Shown here piece after piece: positions 10,801 to 22,519 of a stretch of DNA of 64,000 nt. A program made the translations under genes and the position numbers. Where the stretch lies: positions 1 to 64,000 of the forward strand of contig JAUCBJ010001327.1 in assembly GCA_032718475.1 (NCBI GenBank). Direction: 5' to 3'. Origin of the DNA: Nemertoderma westbladi. Its lineage: Eukaryota > Xenacoelomorpha > Nemertodermatida > Nemertodermatidae. The notes beneath the pieces are model-generated. The model was not told the DNA's origin. It did no database searches and saw only the letters and a list, made by a program, of their open reading frames with translations. Within the stretch, counting starts at the first letter, position 1, and the number at the start of each line of letters is the position of its first letter.

Positions 10801-13800
10801 TACTGAGTTTATAGGAACTTATCGCCCCCCTGTACTGAGTTTATAGGAACTTATCGCCCCCCTGTACTGAGTTTATAGGAACTTATCGCCCCCCTGTACT
10901 GAGTTTATAGGAACTTATCGCCCCCCTGTACTGAGTTTATAGGAACTTATCGCCCCCCTGTACTGAGTTTATAGGAACTTATCGCCCCCCTGTACTGAGT
11001 TTATAGGAACTTATCGCCCCCCTGTACTGAGTTTATAGGAACTTATCGCCCCCCTGTACTGAGTTTATAGGAACTTATCGCCCCCCTGTACTGAGTTTAT
11101 AGGAACTTATCGCCCCCCTGTACTGAGTTTATAGGAACTTATCGCCCCCCTGTACTGAGTTTATAGGAACTTATCGCCCCCCTGTACTGAGTTTATAGGA
11201 ACTTATCGCCCCCCTGTACTGAGTTTATAGGAACTTATCGCCCCCCTGTACTGAGTTTATAGGAACTTATCGCCCCCCTGTACTGAGTTTATAGGAACTT
11301 ATCGCCCCCCTGTACTGAGTTTATAGGAACTTATCGCCCCCCTGTACTGAGTTTATAGGAACTTATCGCCCCCCTGTACTGAGTTTATAGGAACTTATCG
11401 CCCCCCTGTACTGAGTTTATAGGAACTTATCGCCCCCCTGTACTGAGTTTATAGGAACTTATCGCCCCCCTGTACTGAGTTTATAGGAACTTATCGCCCC
11501 CCTGTACTGAGTTTATAGGAACTTATCGCCCCCCTGTACTGAGTTTATAGGAACTTATCGCCCCCCTGTACTGAGTTTATAGGAACTTATCGCCCCCCTG
11601 TACTGAGTTTATAGGAACTTATCGCCCCCCTGTACTGAGTTTATAGGAACTTATCGCCCCCCTGTACTGAGTTTATAGGAACTTATCGCCCCCTGTACTG
11701 AGTTTATAGGAACTTATCGCCCCCCTGTACTGAGTTTATAGGAACTTATCGCCCCCCTGTACTGAGTTTATAGGAACTTATCGCCCCCCTGTACTGAGTT
11801 TATAGGAACTTATCGCCCCCCTGTACTGAGTTTATAGGAACTTATCGCCCCCCTGTACTGAGTTTATAGGAACTTATCGCCCCCCTGTACTGAGTTTATA
11901 GGAACTTATCGCCCCCCTGTACTGAGTTTATAGGAACTTATCGCCCCCCTGTACTGAGTTTATAGGAACTTATCGCCCCCCTGTACTGAGTTTATAGGAA
12001 CTTATCGCCCCCCTGTACTGAGTTTATAGGAACTTATCGCCCCCCTGTACTGAGTTTATAGGAACTTATCGCCCCCCTGTACTGAGTTTATAGGAACTTA
12101 TCGCCCCCCTGTACTGAGTTTATAGGAACTTATCGCCCCCCTGTACTGAGTTTATAGGAACTTATCGCCCCCCTGTACTGAGTTTATAGGAACTTATCGC
12201 CCCCCTGTACTGAGTTTATAGGAACTTATCGCCCCCCTGTACTGAGTTTATAGGAACTTATCGCCCCCCTGTACTGAGTTTATAGGAACTTATCGCCCCC
12301 CTGTACTGAGTTTATAGGAACTTATCGCCCCCCTGTACTGAGTTTATAGGAACTTATCGCCCCCCTGTACTGAGTTTATAGGAACTTATCGCCCCCCTGT
12401 ACTGAGTTTATAGGAACTTATCGCCCCCCTGTACTGAGTTTATAGGAACTTATCGCCCCCCTGTACTGAGTTTATAGGAACTTATCGCCCCCCTGTACTG
12501 AGTTTATAGGAACTTATCGCCCCCCTGTACTGAGTTTATAGGAACTTATCGCCCCCCTGTACTGAGTTTATAGGAACTTATCGCCCCCCTGTACTGAGTT
12601 TATAGGAACTTATCGCCCCCCTGTACTGAGTTTATAGGAACTTATCGCCCCCCTGTACTGAGTTTATAGGAACTTATCGCCCCCCTGTACTGAGTTTATA
12701 GGAACTTATCGCCCCCCTGTACTGAGTTTATAGGAACTTATCGCCCCCCTGTACTGAGTTTATAGGAACTTATCGCCCCCCTGTACTGAGTTTATAGGAA
12801 CTTATCGCCCCCCTGTACTGAGTTTATAGGAACTTATCGCCCCCCTGTACTGAGTTTATAGGAACTTATCGCCCCCCTGTACTGAGTTTATAGGAACTTA
12901 TCGCCCCCCTGTACTGAGTTTATAGGAACTTATCGCCCCCCTGTACTGAGTTTATAGGAACTTATCGCCCCCCTGTACTGAGTTTATAGGAACTTATCGC
13001 CCCCCTGTACTGAGTTTATAGGAACTTATCGCCCCCCTGTACTGAGTTTATAGGAACTTATCGCCCCCCTGTACTGAGTTTATAGGAACTTATCGCCCCC
13101 CTGTACTGAGTTTATAGGAACTTATCGCCCCCCTGTACTGAGTTTATAGGAACTTATCGCCCCCCTGTACTGAGTTTATAGGAACTTATCGCCCCCCTGT
13201 ACTGAGTTTATAGGAACTTATCGCCCCCCTGTACTGAGTTTATAGGAACTTATCGCCCCCCTGTACTGAGTTTATAGGAACTTATCGCCCCCCTGTACTG
13301 AGTTTATAGGAACTTATCGCCCCCCTGTACTGAGTTTATAGGAACTTATCGCCCCCCTGTACTGAGTTTATAGGAACTTATCGCCCCCCTGTACTGAGTT
13401 TATAGGAACTTATCGCCCCCCTGTACTGAGTTTATAGGAACTTATCGCCCCCCTGTACTGAGTTTATAGGAACTTATCGCCCCCCTGTACTGAGTTTATA
13501 GGAACTTATCGCCCCCCTGTACTGAGTTTATAGGAACTTATCGCCCCCCTGTACTGAGTTTATAGGAACTTATCGCCCCCCTGTACTGAGTTTATAGGAA
13601 CTTATCGCCCCCCTGTACTGAGTTTATAGGAACTTATCGCCCCCCTGTACTGAGTTTATAGGAACTTATCGCCCCCCTGTACTGAGTTTATAGGAACTTA
13701 TCGCCCCCCTGTACTGAGTTTATAGGAACTTATCGCCCCCCTGTACTGAGTTTATAGGAACTTATCGCCCCCCTGTACTGAGTTTATAGGAACTTATCGC

Positions 13801-16800
13801 CCCCCTGTACTGAGTTTATAGGAACTTATCGCCCCCCTGTACTGAGTTTATAGGAACTTATCGCCCCCCTGTACTGAGTTTATAGGAACTTATCGCCCCC
13901 CTGTACTGAGTTTATAGGAACTTATCGCCCCCCTGTACTGAGTTTATAGGAACTTATCGCCCCCCTGTACTGAGTTTATAGGAACTTATCGCCCCCCTGT
14001 ACTGAGTTTATAGGAACTTATCGCCCCCCTGTACTGAGTTTATAGGAACTTATCGCCCCCCTGTACTGAGTTTATAGGAACTTATCGCCCCCCTGTACTG
14101 AGTTTATAGGAACTTATCGCCCCCCTGTACTGAGTTTATAGGAACTTATCGCCCCCCTGTACTGAGTTTATAGGAACTTATCGCCCCCCTGTACTGAGTT
14201 TATAGGAACTTATCGCCCCCCTGTACTGAGTTTATAGGAACTTATCGCCCCCCTGTACTGAGTTTATAGGAACTTATCGCCCCCCTGTACTGAGTTTATA
14301 GGAACTTATCGCCCCCCTGTACTGAGTTTATAGGAACTTATCGCCCCCCTGTACTGAGTTTATAGGAACTTATCGCCCCCCTGTACTGAGTTTATAGGAA
14401 CTTATCGCCCCCCTGTACTGAGTTTATAGGAACTTATCGCCCCCCTGTACTGAGTTTATAGGAACTTATCGCCCCCCTGTACTGAGTTTATAGGAACTTA
14501 TCGCCCCCCTGTACTGAGTTTATAGGAACTTATCGCCCCCTGTACTGAGTTTATAGGAACTTATCGCCCCCCTGTACTGAGTTTATAGGAACTTATCGCC
14601 CCCCTGTACTGAGTTTATAGGAACTTATCGCCCCCCTGTACTGAGTTTATAGGAACTTATCGCCCCCCTGTACTGAGTTTATAGGAACTTATCGCCCCCC
14701 TGTACTGAGTTTATAGGAACTTATCGCCCCCCTGTACTGAGTTTATAGGAACTTATCGCCCCCCTGTACTGAGTTTATAGGAACTTATCGCCCCCCTGTA
14801 CTGAGTTTATAGGAACTTATCGCCCCCCTGTACTGAGTTTATAGGAACTTATCGCCCCCCTGTACTGAGTTTATAGGAACTTATCGCCCCCCTGTACTGA
14901 GTTTATAGGAACTTATCGCCCCCCTGTACTGAGTTTATAGGAACTTATCGCCCCCCTGTACTGAGTTTATAGGAACTTATCGCCCCCCTGTACTGAGTTT
15001 ATAGGAACTTATCGCCCCCCTGTACTGAGTTTATAGGAACTTATCGCCCCCCTGTACTGAGTTTATAGGAACTTATCGCCCCCCTGTACTGAGTTTATAG
15101 GAACTTATCGCCCCCCTGTACTGAGTTTATAGGAACTTATCGCCCCCCTGTACTGAGTTTATAGGAACTTATCGCCCCCCTGTACTGAGTTTATAGGAAC
15201 TTATCGCCCCCCTGTACTGAGTTTATAGGAACTTATCGCCCCCCTGTACTGAGTTTATAGGAACTTATCGCCCCCCTGTACTGAGTTTATAGGAACTTAT
15301 CGCCCCCCTGTACTGAGTTTATAGGAACTTATCGCCCCCCTGTACTGAGTTTATAGGAACTTATCGCCCCCTGTACTGAGTTTATAGGAACTTATCGCCC
15401 CCCTGTACTGAGTTTATAGGAACTTATCGCCCCCCTGTACTGAGTTTATAGGAACTTATCGCCCCCCTGTACTGAGTTTATAGGAACTTATCGCCCCCCT
15501 GTACTGAGTTTATAGGAACTTATCGCCCCCCTGTACTGAGTTTATAGGAACTTATCGCCCCCCTGTACTGAGTTTATAGGAACTTATCGCCCCCCTGTAC
15601 TGAGTTTATAGGAACTTATCGCCCCCCTGTACTGAGTTTATAGGAACTTATCGGCCCCCTGTACTGAGTTTATAGGAACTTATCGCCCCCCTGTACTGAG
15701 TTTATAGGAACTTATCGCCCCCTGTACTGAGTTTATAGGAACTTATCGGCCCCCTGTACTGAGTTTATAGGAACTTATCGCCCCCCTGTACTGAGTTTAT
15801 AGGAACTTATCGCCCCCCTGTACTGAGTTTATAGGAACTTATCGGCCCCCTGTACTGAGTTTATAGGAACTTATCGCCCCCCTGTACTGAGTTTATAGGA
15901 ACTTATCGCCCCCCTGTACTGAGTTTATAGGAACTTATCGCCCCCCTGTACTGAGTTTATAGGAACTTATCGGCCCCCTGTACTGAGTTTATAGGAACTT
16001 ATCGCCCCCTGTACTGAGTTTATAGGAACTTATCGCCCCCCTGTACTGAGTTTATAGGAACTTATCGCCCCCCTGTACTGAGTTTATAGGAACTTATCGC
16101 CCCCCTGTACTGAGTTTATAGGAACTTATCGCCCCCCTGTACTGAGTTTATAGGAACTTATCGCCCCCCTGTACTGAGTTTATAGGAACTTATCGCCCCC
16201 CTGTACTGAGTTTATAGGAACTTATCGCCCCCCTGTACTGAGTTTATAGGAACTTATCGCCCCCCTGTACTGAGTTTATAGGAACTTATCGCCCCCCTGT
16301 ACTGAGTTTATAGGAACTTATCGCCCCCCTGTACTGAGTTTATAGGAACTTATCGCCCCCCTGTACTGAGTTTTTAGGAACTTATCGCCCCCCTGTACTG
16401 AGTTTATAGGAACTTATCGCCCCCCTGTACTGAGTTTATAGGAACTTATCGCCCCCCTGTACTGAGTTTATAGGAACTTATCGGCCCCCTGTACTGAGTT
16501 TATAGGAACTTATCGCCCCCCTGTACTGAGTTTATAGGAACTTATCGCCCCCCTGTACTGAGTTTATAGGAACTTATCGCCCCCCTGTACTGAGTTTATA
16601 GGAACTTATCGCCCCCCTGTACTGAGTTTATAGGAACTTATCGCCCCCCTGTACTGAGTTTATAGGAACTTATCGCCCCCCTGTACTGAGTTTATAGGAA
16701 CTTATCGCCCCCCTGTACTGAGTTTATAGGAACTTATCGGCCCCCTGTACTGAGTTTATAGGAACTTATCGCCCCCCTGTACTGAGTTTATAGGAACTTA
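7813..16800. repeat. 32-bp minisatellite, about 280 copies (9.0 kb)
   Basis: The unit GGAACTTATCGCCCCCCTGT + ACTGAGTTTATA (32 bp) repeats head to tail for 8,988 bases. Three variants recur: CGGCCCCC in place of CGCCCCCC, a 31-bp unit lacking one C, and TTTTTAGG in place of TTTATAGG. The first and third are confined to the two flanks (7.8-9.25 kb and 15.65-16.75 kb); between them the core is essentially uniform except for C-run length. 32 is not a multiple of 3 and every frame closes within a few units, so it is non-coding. Each unit carries a C6/G6 run, giving the minus strand regularly spaced G tracts. Confidence 0.97.
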
Positions 16801-16984
16801 TAACTATAACTTATAACTGATTATATAGATCACGTATACTGGTACAGCACAGGCCTAATTCTGTAATTCCTGAATTCTGTAGGCCATAATTAGCCATGCA
16901 CTGCAGTGCGGACTGCTGGACTGCGGTCCTGAATTAGTTTAGAGGGTCCGTTGGCGCCATACCGCCCTACTACTGTCAGACTGA
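16801..16984. other. Spacer between satellite and foldback element
   Basis: The satellite ends in a short TAACTATAACTTATAACTG stretch. The remaining bases contain no recognised feature. Confidence 0.4.
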
Positions 16985-17221
16985 CAAGTCCCTAAAAGGT
17001 GCCACCCTGCTCCATAGCGCGGGAAATTCAAATGATTGAAAGACATGTAATTTGTACTGGAAAGGGTGGCAGATCAGATCTGCTACCTATATTTTGGCGG
17101 TAAATTCAAATCTGTTTTAACGTTGAATACAGAATAGAGTAAGACTAAATGTAATTCATTGAATCAGAATAAATTATTTCTTATCGGTTTAACTCACTCA
17201 TCCGTTATTGTTGTTGTTTTA

Positions 17222-17490
17222 TCTATTCTGGGACTTCGAGCAGCACGTGAACAACTAAACCAGCACGTTAACTAGTCTGGGGCTTCGAGCAGCACGTGAA
17301 CAAATAAACTGGCTGGATACCTAGTCTGGGACTTCGAGCAGCACGTGAACAAAACTAAACCAGCACGTTAACTAGTTTGGGGCTTCGAGCAGCACGTGAA
17401 CAACTAAGCTGACTGGTTAACTATAGTCTGGGACTTCCAGTAGCACGTGAACAACTAAGCTGACTGGTTAACTAGTCTGGGACTTCGAGC
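17222..17490 (+). repeat. 49-bp subrepeats with CACGTG E-boxes (left arm)
   Basis: About five units start CTGGGACTTCGAGCAGCACG and continue TGAACAACTAA with variable ends (CCAGCACGTTAACTAGT or GCTGACTGGTTAACTAGT). Every unit contains the palindrome CACGTG. Alternation of two unit ends suggests a former higher-order repeat. Confidence 0.85.
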
Positions 17491-17508
17491 AAAATTGCAA
17501 ATTGAGGA

Positions 17509-17529
17509 GGGGGGGGGGGGGGGGGGGGG
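17509..17529 (+). repeat. G homopolymer (21 bp)
   Basis: Uninterrupted G run between the foldback arms. Confidence 0.9.
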
Positions 17530-17735
17530 TCGGGGGATTTGGCTTAACTTCTATCAGTAAAATGTAAAGAACATTTATTATTTGCTTGTATCAGTTATAA
17601 TTACATCAGAACATTATAATTATAACAATATAGCAGGGAACTGATAGTAAAATATATCGCAGGTAAGCCTACTGTAATAACAATAGGTGTATAATGCTTC
17701 TGCCTATACTGCTATATCTGTCCCAGACATGTACC

Positions 17736-17885
17736 AGACTAGTTAACCAGTCAGCTTAGTTGTTTACGTGCTGCTCGAAGTCCCAGACTTGTTAACCAGC
17801 CAGTTTAGTTGTTCACGTGCTGCTCGAAGCCCCAGACTAGTTAACGTGCTGGTTTAGTTGTTCACGTGCTGCTCGAAGTCCCAGA
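17736..17885 (-). repeat. 49-bp subrepeats with CACGTG E-boxes (right arm)
   Basis: Inverted counterpart of the left-arm array with about three units, so the two arms have changed copy number independently. Confidence 0.85.
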
Positions 17886-18135
17886 ATAGATAAATCAACA
17901 ACATTACCGGATGAGTGAGTTAAACCGATAATAAATAATTTATTCTGATTCAATGAATTACATTGGCAGATTGGTCTTACTCTATTAATGTATTCAATGT
18001 TAAAACAGATTTGAATTTACCGCCAATATATAGGTGGCAGATCTGATCTGCCACCCTTTCCAGTACAAATAACATGTCTTTCAATCATTTGAATTTCCCG
18101 CGCTATGGAGCAGGGTGGCACCTTTTAGGGACTTG

Positions 18136-18800
18136 TGCAGTACTGTAAAACCGGCTGACAGGACCAGTAGCAACTGCCAACTATATAACTACCGGTACGG
18201 TACTGAACTACGACAGCACTACCGCATTTTCACGCTCCTGTCAGCAATGAAAGAAAATTTATTTTCTTCGTTTACGGTTTCTGCTCTTGTTAACGGTTTA
18301 ATATGTTAATTAAATACTATGTATTGGTACGACCGACGGCACCGGCAACTGGTATAATCAGATGTAGATGTACATACCAATCTGCCAATACAACAATAGC
18401 AATAGGCCTACCCCTACCAACCATCCATCGACTCGGCAACTGCAACCATGGAAGGTATGCGGACTAACCAGCTGACCGGCATTCTAAGTTCAGGTACCCA
18501 CTACCAGAGTCTAGGCCTACCCAGCTGCCCAGAGAATTGTTGGAATTGAAATCAAACAACTCACCACCAAGGCCGCCTCTGTCTGTTGACCTCGACTTTC
18601 CGTATCGCTGCCGCTATGGGCAAAATAGACTAACCGTAACTGAGGATGAAATAATCCGGTTTTTTAATCTCACTCTGCCATCACCCAGTGCCCGGCGGTG
18701 TTGAAATTGACACGCATAGTACAAGCAGTAGGCCTATTGCTCCGAGTTTCCGGCTGGTCAGGTGCAAAGTGCTGCATCTACATTGCCACACTATAGCTCG
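18136..18800. other. Non-coding flank of foldback element
   Basis: Mixed-composition DNA with repeated short GGTACGG/ACCGG words. Two short frames (18115-18309 and 18688-18957) overlap repeats and show no domain, so they are not called. Confidence 0.4.
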
Positions 18801-18804
18801 GGCT

Positions 18805-19112
18805 CATGAGGACGAGTACTGCGTAGACTATATTCCTATAAACCAAAACCATACCTGGCTTCGCCTATTGAACGCATCGGTAGTTATAAAGATCGTCAGT
18901 CTCCGTTTAGGAAAGATATTTAAATACAAAATAGGCCAAGCACAACGAGGCTTATAATGAAGACGAGTACTGCGTTGACTATATTATTATATGAACCACC
19001 TGGCTTCACATATTGAACGCATCCCTAGTTATTATTATTATAAAGATCGTCAGCCTGCGTTTAAGAAATATATTTAAATACAAAACAGGACGAACGCAAC
19101 GAGGCTTATAAT
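18805..19112. repeat. Tandem dimer, ~151-bp unit
   Basis: Two diverged copies in direct orientation, aligned by GACGAGTACTGCGT at 18811 and 18962 and by CAACGAGGCTTATAATGAAG at their ends. Internal differences are mainly small indels (for example an extra TTA run in the second). Function unknown. Confidence 0.8.
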
Positions 19113-19189
19113 GAAGTTTGTTCTACCCTTCCGCCCCGTCAGCCCGGGTGGTAGATGTCGTGGTTATGTATTGGTTGGTGGGAAGGGAA

Positions 19190-19205
19190 GGGGGGGGGGG
19201 GGGGG
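19190..19205 (+). repeat. G homopolymer (16 bp)
   Basis: Uninterrupted G run within otherwise unremarkable spacer DNA. Confidence 0.85.
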
Positions 19206-19319
19206 TGCAGATTAAAAGGGCTGAACACGTACTGTCCCCCTTTCTTTGATTGATTGGCGGTATGGTTAAATTTCTCAAATACTGATTTTGTGATACAGTC
19301 GCTCAATTTTAAGTGTAAT

Positions 19320-19960
19320 TTTCAATTGTAAGTGTACGCGTAAGCGTAGGTGTATGAGTAGGTGTAGGTGTAGGTGCAGGTGTAGGCATAGCGCGTAGGT
19401 GTAAGTGTACGCGTAAGCATAGGTGTAGGCGCAGGTGTAGGCGTAGGTGTAAGTGTACGCGTAAGCGTAGGTGTATGAGTAGGTGTAGGCGCAGGTGTAG
19501 GTATAATTGTACGCGTAAGCGTAGGTGTATGAGTAGTTGTAGGAATAGCCATTAGCATTGGCGTATGTGTAGGCGAGGTGTAAGTGTAGGCATTGGCGTA
19601 TGTGTAGACGAGGTGTAAGTGTAGGTATAGGCATTGGCGTATGTGTAGACGAGGTGTAGGTGTAGGCGAGGTGTAATTGTAGGTATTGGCGTATGTGCAG
19701 GCGAGGTGTAAGTGTAGGCGAGGTGTAAGTGTAGGTGTAGGCATTGGCGTATGTGTAGACGAGGTGTAAGTGTAGGTGTAGGTATTGGCGTATGTGCAGG
19801 CGAAGTGTAGGTGTAGGTATTGGCGTATGTGTAGGCGAGGTGTAAGTGTAGGTGTAGGCATTGGCGTATGTGTAGGCGAGGTGTAGGTGTAGGCATTGGC
19901 GTATCTGTAGGCGAGATGTAAGTGTAGGTGTAGGCATTGGCGTATGTGTAGGCGCATGCG
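19320..19960. repeat. Degenerate GTAGGY hexamer array with higher-order units
   Basis: The region is built from GTAGGT, GTAAGT and GTAGGC hexamers; from ~19,560 on they are organised into longer units carrying GGCATTGGCGTATGTGTAGR followed by CGAGGTGTAAGTGTAG. Because the period is a multiple of three, long Tyr/Thr/His/Leu-rich frames exist on the minus strand in several registers; they are artefacts of periodicity. Confidence 0.9.
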
Positions 19961-20460
19961 TAGATGTTTTTAGTCTAGTATTTACACCCAAAAAAACTAA
20001 AATAAATGAAAATATAATCCCTGCCGATATTTTGCATCAAAAACTTTGATTAATCATTAAAGAGGTTAAGAAGATTATTAATAACAATACACCACATCGA
20101 TAGATGGCATATCTCATTCAGATGAAATAACAAAATTTTGACGAAAATATGTCAGCTATTTATATAACTCCCTTTACAAAAATACAAACAATATCAACTA
20201 ATTGATAGGCCTTATCGGACTCAATACTGCCACACAGCTTGGAATGCACTATTGCTGCTGGAAAAAATGCTTGAAACATAATTTTATCAATGTTCCTCAT
20301 CATGAATTTACTTCTGTAATTGTAGTGTCAAAATACGCGCAAGACTCTCCGCTTTCAATTGAAATAAGCCGCGTGAGAAATGATTGAGATTAATTGTGTA
20401 TTTGAATGGATTGAAAATTACTCTCCATAGAAACCAAGATAAGAAAATCTCAAAGCACTT
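19961..20460. other. Non-coding interval
   Basis: Nothing recognised; AT-rich with short closed frames. Confidence 0.4.
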
Positions 20461-20465
20461 TGTAG

Positions 20466-20525
20466 TGACGTCAAATCTGTAGCAGCCAATCACATCCGAT
20501 TTTCAAATTGGCTTCCCGCCATTTT
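20466..20525. promoter_or_regulatory. Promoter-like cluster: CRE, CCAAT box, YY1-like site
   Basis: A perfect palindromic CRE (TGACGTCA, 20466-20473), a CCAAT box in good context (AGCCAATCAC, 20484-20493) and CCCGCCATTTTGAC (20515-20528, YY1-like) lie within 63 bp. Such a grouping is typical of TATA-less animal promoters. No exon is evident within 1 kb either side, so this may be an orphan promoter, a regulatory element of a gene outside the window, or chance. Confidence 0.35.
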
Positions 20526-20743
20526 GACCGTTTCCTCGTGTTCTTACAAAAATCTACCGCTACTCGATCCAGGGCAACTTTTTACCCATTTTTCAATCTT
20601 TTCAATCGCTTCTAGCCCAACAATTATTCGTGCACCTACCCTATTAGCAACCATACATACCACTGTCAAATCAAGGGTCAAACTACTATATAATAAATTC
20701 TAGAACAATAAGAGGTTATTATTAGATTTACATTGGGAGAATT

Positions 20744-20890
20744 AAATTTCCTAGGGGGCAATTTTCTTGGGGTCAAATATCCGGCGGAAAATTATCCTGG
20801 GTGGCAAAGGACATCGAGGACAATTATTGTTAGACAGGTAATTTTCGTCGGGGCAATTGAAATGTTGACGGGGAGCATGTCCTAGGGTGG
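20744..20890. repeat. Degenerate GGGGCAATTTTC-type subrepeats
   Basis: Several imperfect ~20-30 bp units with GGGGNCAATTNTCNNGGG words follow each other. It looks like an eroded minisatellite. No coding potential is seen. Confidence 0.45.
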
Positions 20891-20919
20891 TATTAACTTC
20901 CTGGTACAATTAATAGGCC

Positions 20920-20941
20920 GGGGGGGGGGGGGGGGGGGGGG
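20920..20941 (+). repeat. G homopolymer (22 bp)
   Basis: Uninterrupted G run adjoining the degenerate subrepeats. Confidence 0.9.
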
Positions 20942-22517
20942 CAGTACCATAATTTACATATAAATTCATTTAGCTTATAAAGGAGTAGATGGAATGGATA
21001 TTTATTTCCCTGAGCAAAACTGCAAAAAAGAATTGAAATAATTTTTTGCACTTGTAACCTAGTTTGGTACATCCGGTGCATCCTTATTATTAAATATTAT
21101 TATTTAATGTTATAAATATAATTGTTAAAATATAATAATTATTATGGCAAATTAAGAGCAATAATTTGAATAATTAACTGCCCAACGGACAACGCACATA
21201 AATATTAATAATGAAGTTGTAGGGAGGGCCTAAGAGTTTTCGTTATACATGCGTTCAACACACTTGAAGCAATAAATATAATTTACGAAAATAATGTACT
21301 TATATTAATTTTGGGTAATCGAAATGTGAATTTAATATGAATTTTGGAATTAAATGATATTTATACGATCGCTACGCCGTAGTAATTACTCATATTCCCA
21401 AATTAATTTCGTTGCTTCGTACTTTGCATAATTCAAAAGGCCTTGAAGTTACATGCGGCCAATAGGATTAGTTGATTAATCAGAAACACAATCTTTTACG
21501 CCTAGCCTAGTCTCTGTCTCACCAGAGAGGTTGAGTGTTTTTGAAATTACGCCCAGGAATGTTTCCCGCGTATATTGATTTCTCGATTATGCTTCGTAAA
21601 TATTTGAATTGTATTAAAACAATATTACGGTAAAACGCCGTAATTAGAATATCCAAAATATTTGAAATGTCACCATTCAAATTACTAACTTCTATACGAT
21701 AGGTTTTTACTCGTTAAATTCTATGTGGTTCCTAAAGTTATCATTCTTCATTTTCTTTACGAATTTTTTTTTTTAGTTACATATTATATTAATTTTGGGT
21801 TGATTTATAAAAAAAATTTATAATAATCGTCATACAAACCGTTATCACAAAACACGTTTGCTTATAAACAAACACCAGTTATAGCTTGCCTACATGTATG
21901 CATCCATGTGCAATACCTCTTCAAGTTGTTCATGGATTAACATTTGTCACAAAATTGTCATGTTACAATTTGAATAAAACTACATACATTCTTTATTAGT
22001 TACATACAGTTAATATTAATAAGTTAATTCGTGAACCACTAATAAATAAGCACTACTGATGGTAAATGTAGTTGGAAATAGGAAATAATATTAGGGAGTA
22101 GGAAATAATGTTTGTAAAAGCTTTGATTTTGTCGTTATAACGACGAGCTTTTAGCAAAAAAATAGTTGTTGCATGTTCCAGTTGAATCCACGTTTCCTAA
22201 TGGTTATACGTTTCAAACGTCAGCCAATGATTTTGTCTCAATTGAGCTTTAAGTGATGCATTAATATCATCTTGGTGCATTAGCTTAGCAATGCACCGTA
22301 TTAAGGGGAGACAAATTTTATTGTTATAATGTATAAAATAATTAAAAACAAACATTGCAAACAATAGGGAGATAAAAGCCAATTTAAATTACACAGGGAG
22401 AATTTGTTTGTTATGAAGTAATAGTTTCATGACAACATTTTAATTTCCCTGTGTCTTCAATGACCAGTTGCGCAAGATCGGTCTATTCCTACAGCAGCAG
22501 CTGGGCAGTGGATAGGC
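20942..22517. other. AT-rich non-coding interval
   Basis: No domain-bearing frame, RNA gene or repeat structure that I can support. Confidence 0.4.
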
Positions 22518-22519
22518 AG

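Larger units (their letters stand above)
16985..18135. mobile_element. Foldback element with ~400-500 bp inverted arms
   Basis: CAAGTCCCTAAAAGGTGCCA at 16985 has its exact complement ending at 18135. The arms (16985-~17482 and ~17736-18135) match almost throughout with small indels. Each arm ends internally in a tandem array of ~49-bp units; the left arm has about five, the right about three. The ~250-bp centre holds a G21 run and AT-rich DNA with no open frame. Such long inverted arms with internal subrepeats are the hallmark of foldback elements. No transposase is present and I could not find a convincing target duplication (flanks AGACTGA and TGCAGTA). Confidence 0.85.

Noticed and set aside
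7813-16800. CRISPR-like array (32-bp repeats)
   Set aside because: Units are contiguous with no unique spacers and the genome is eukaryotic; it is a minisatellite.
18805-18830. CTCATGAGGACGAG as a hammerhead core
   Set aside because: The core would need CTGANGA and a downstream GAAA at the right spacing; both are absent.
19275-19991. Tyr/Thr/His-rich proteins of 114-238 residues on the minus strand
   Set aside because: They overlap in different frames and come only from hexamer periodicity.
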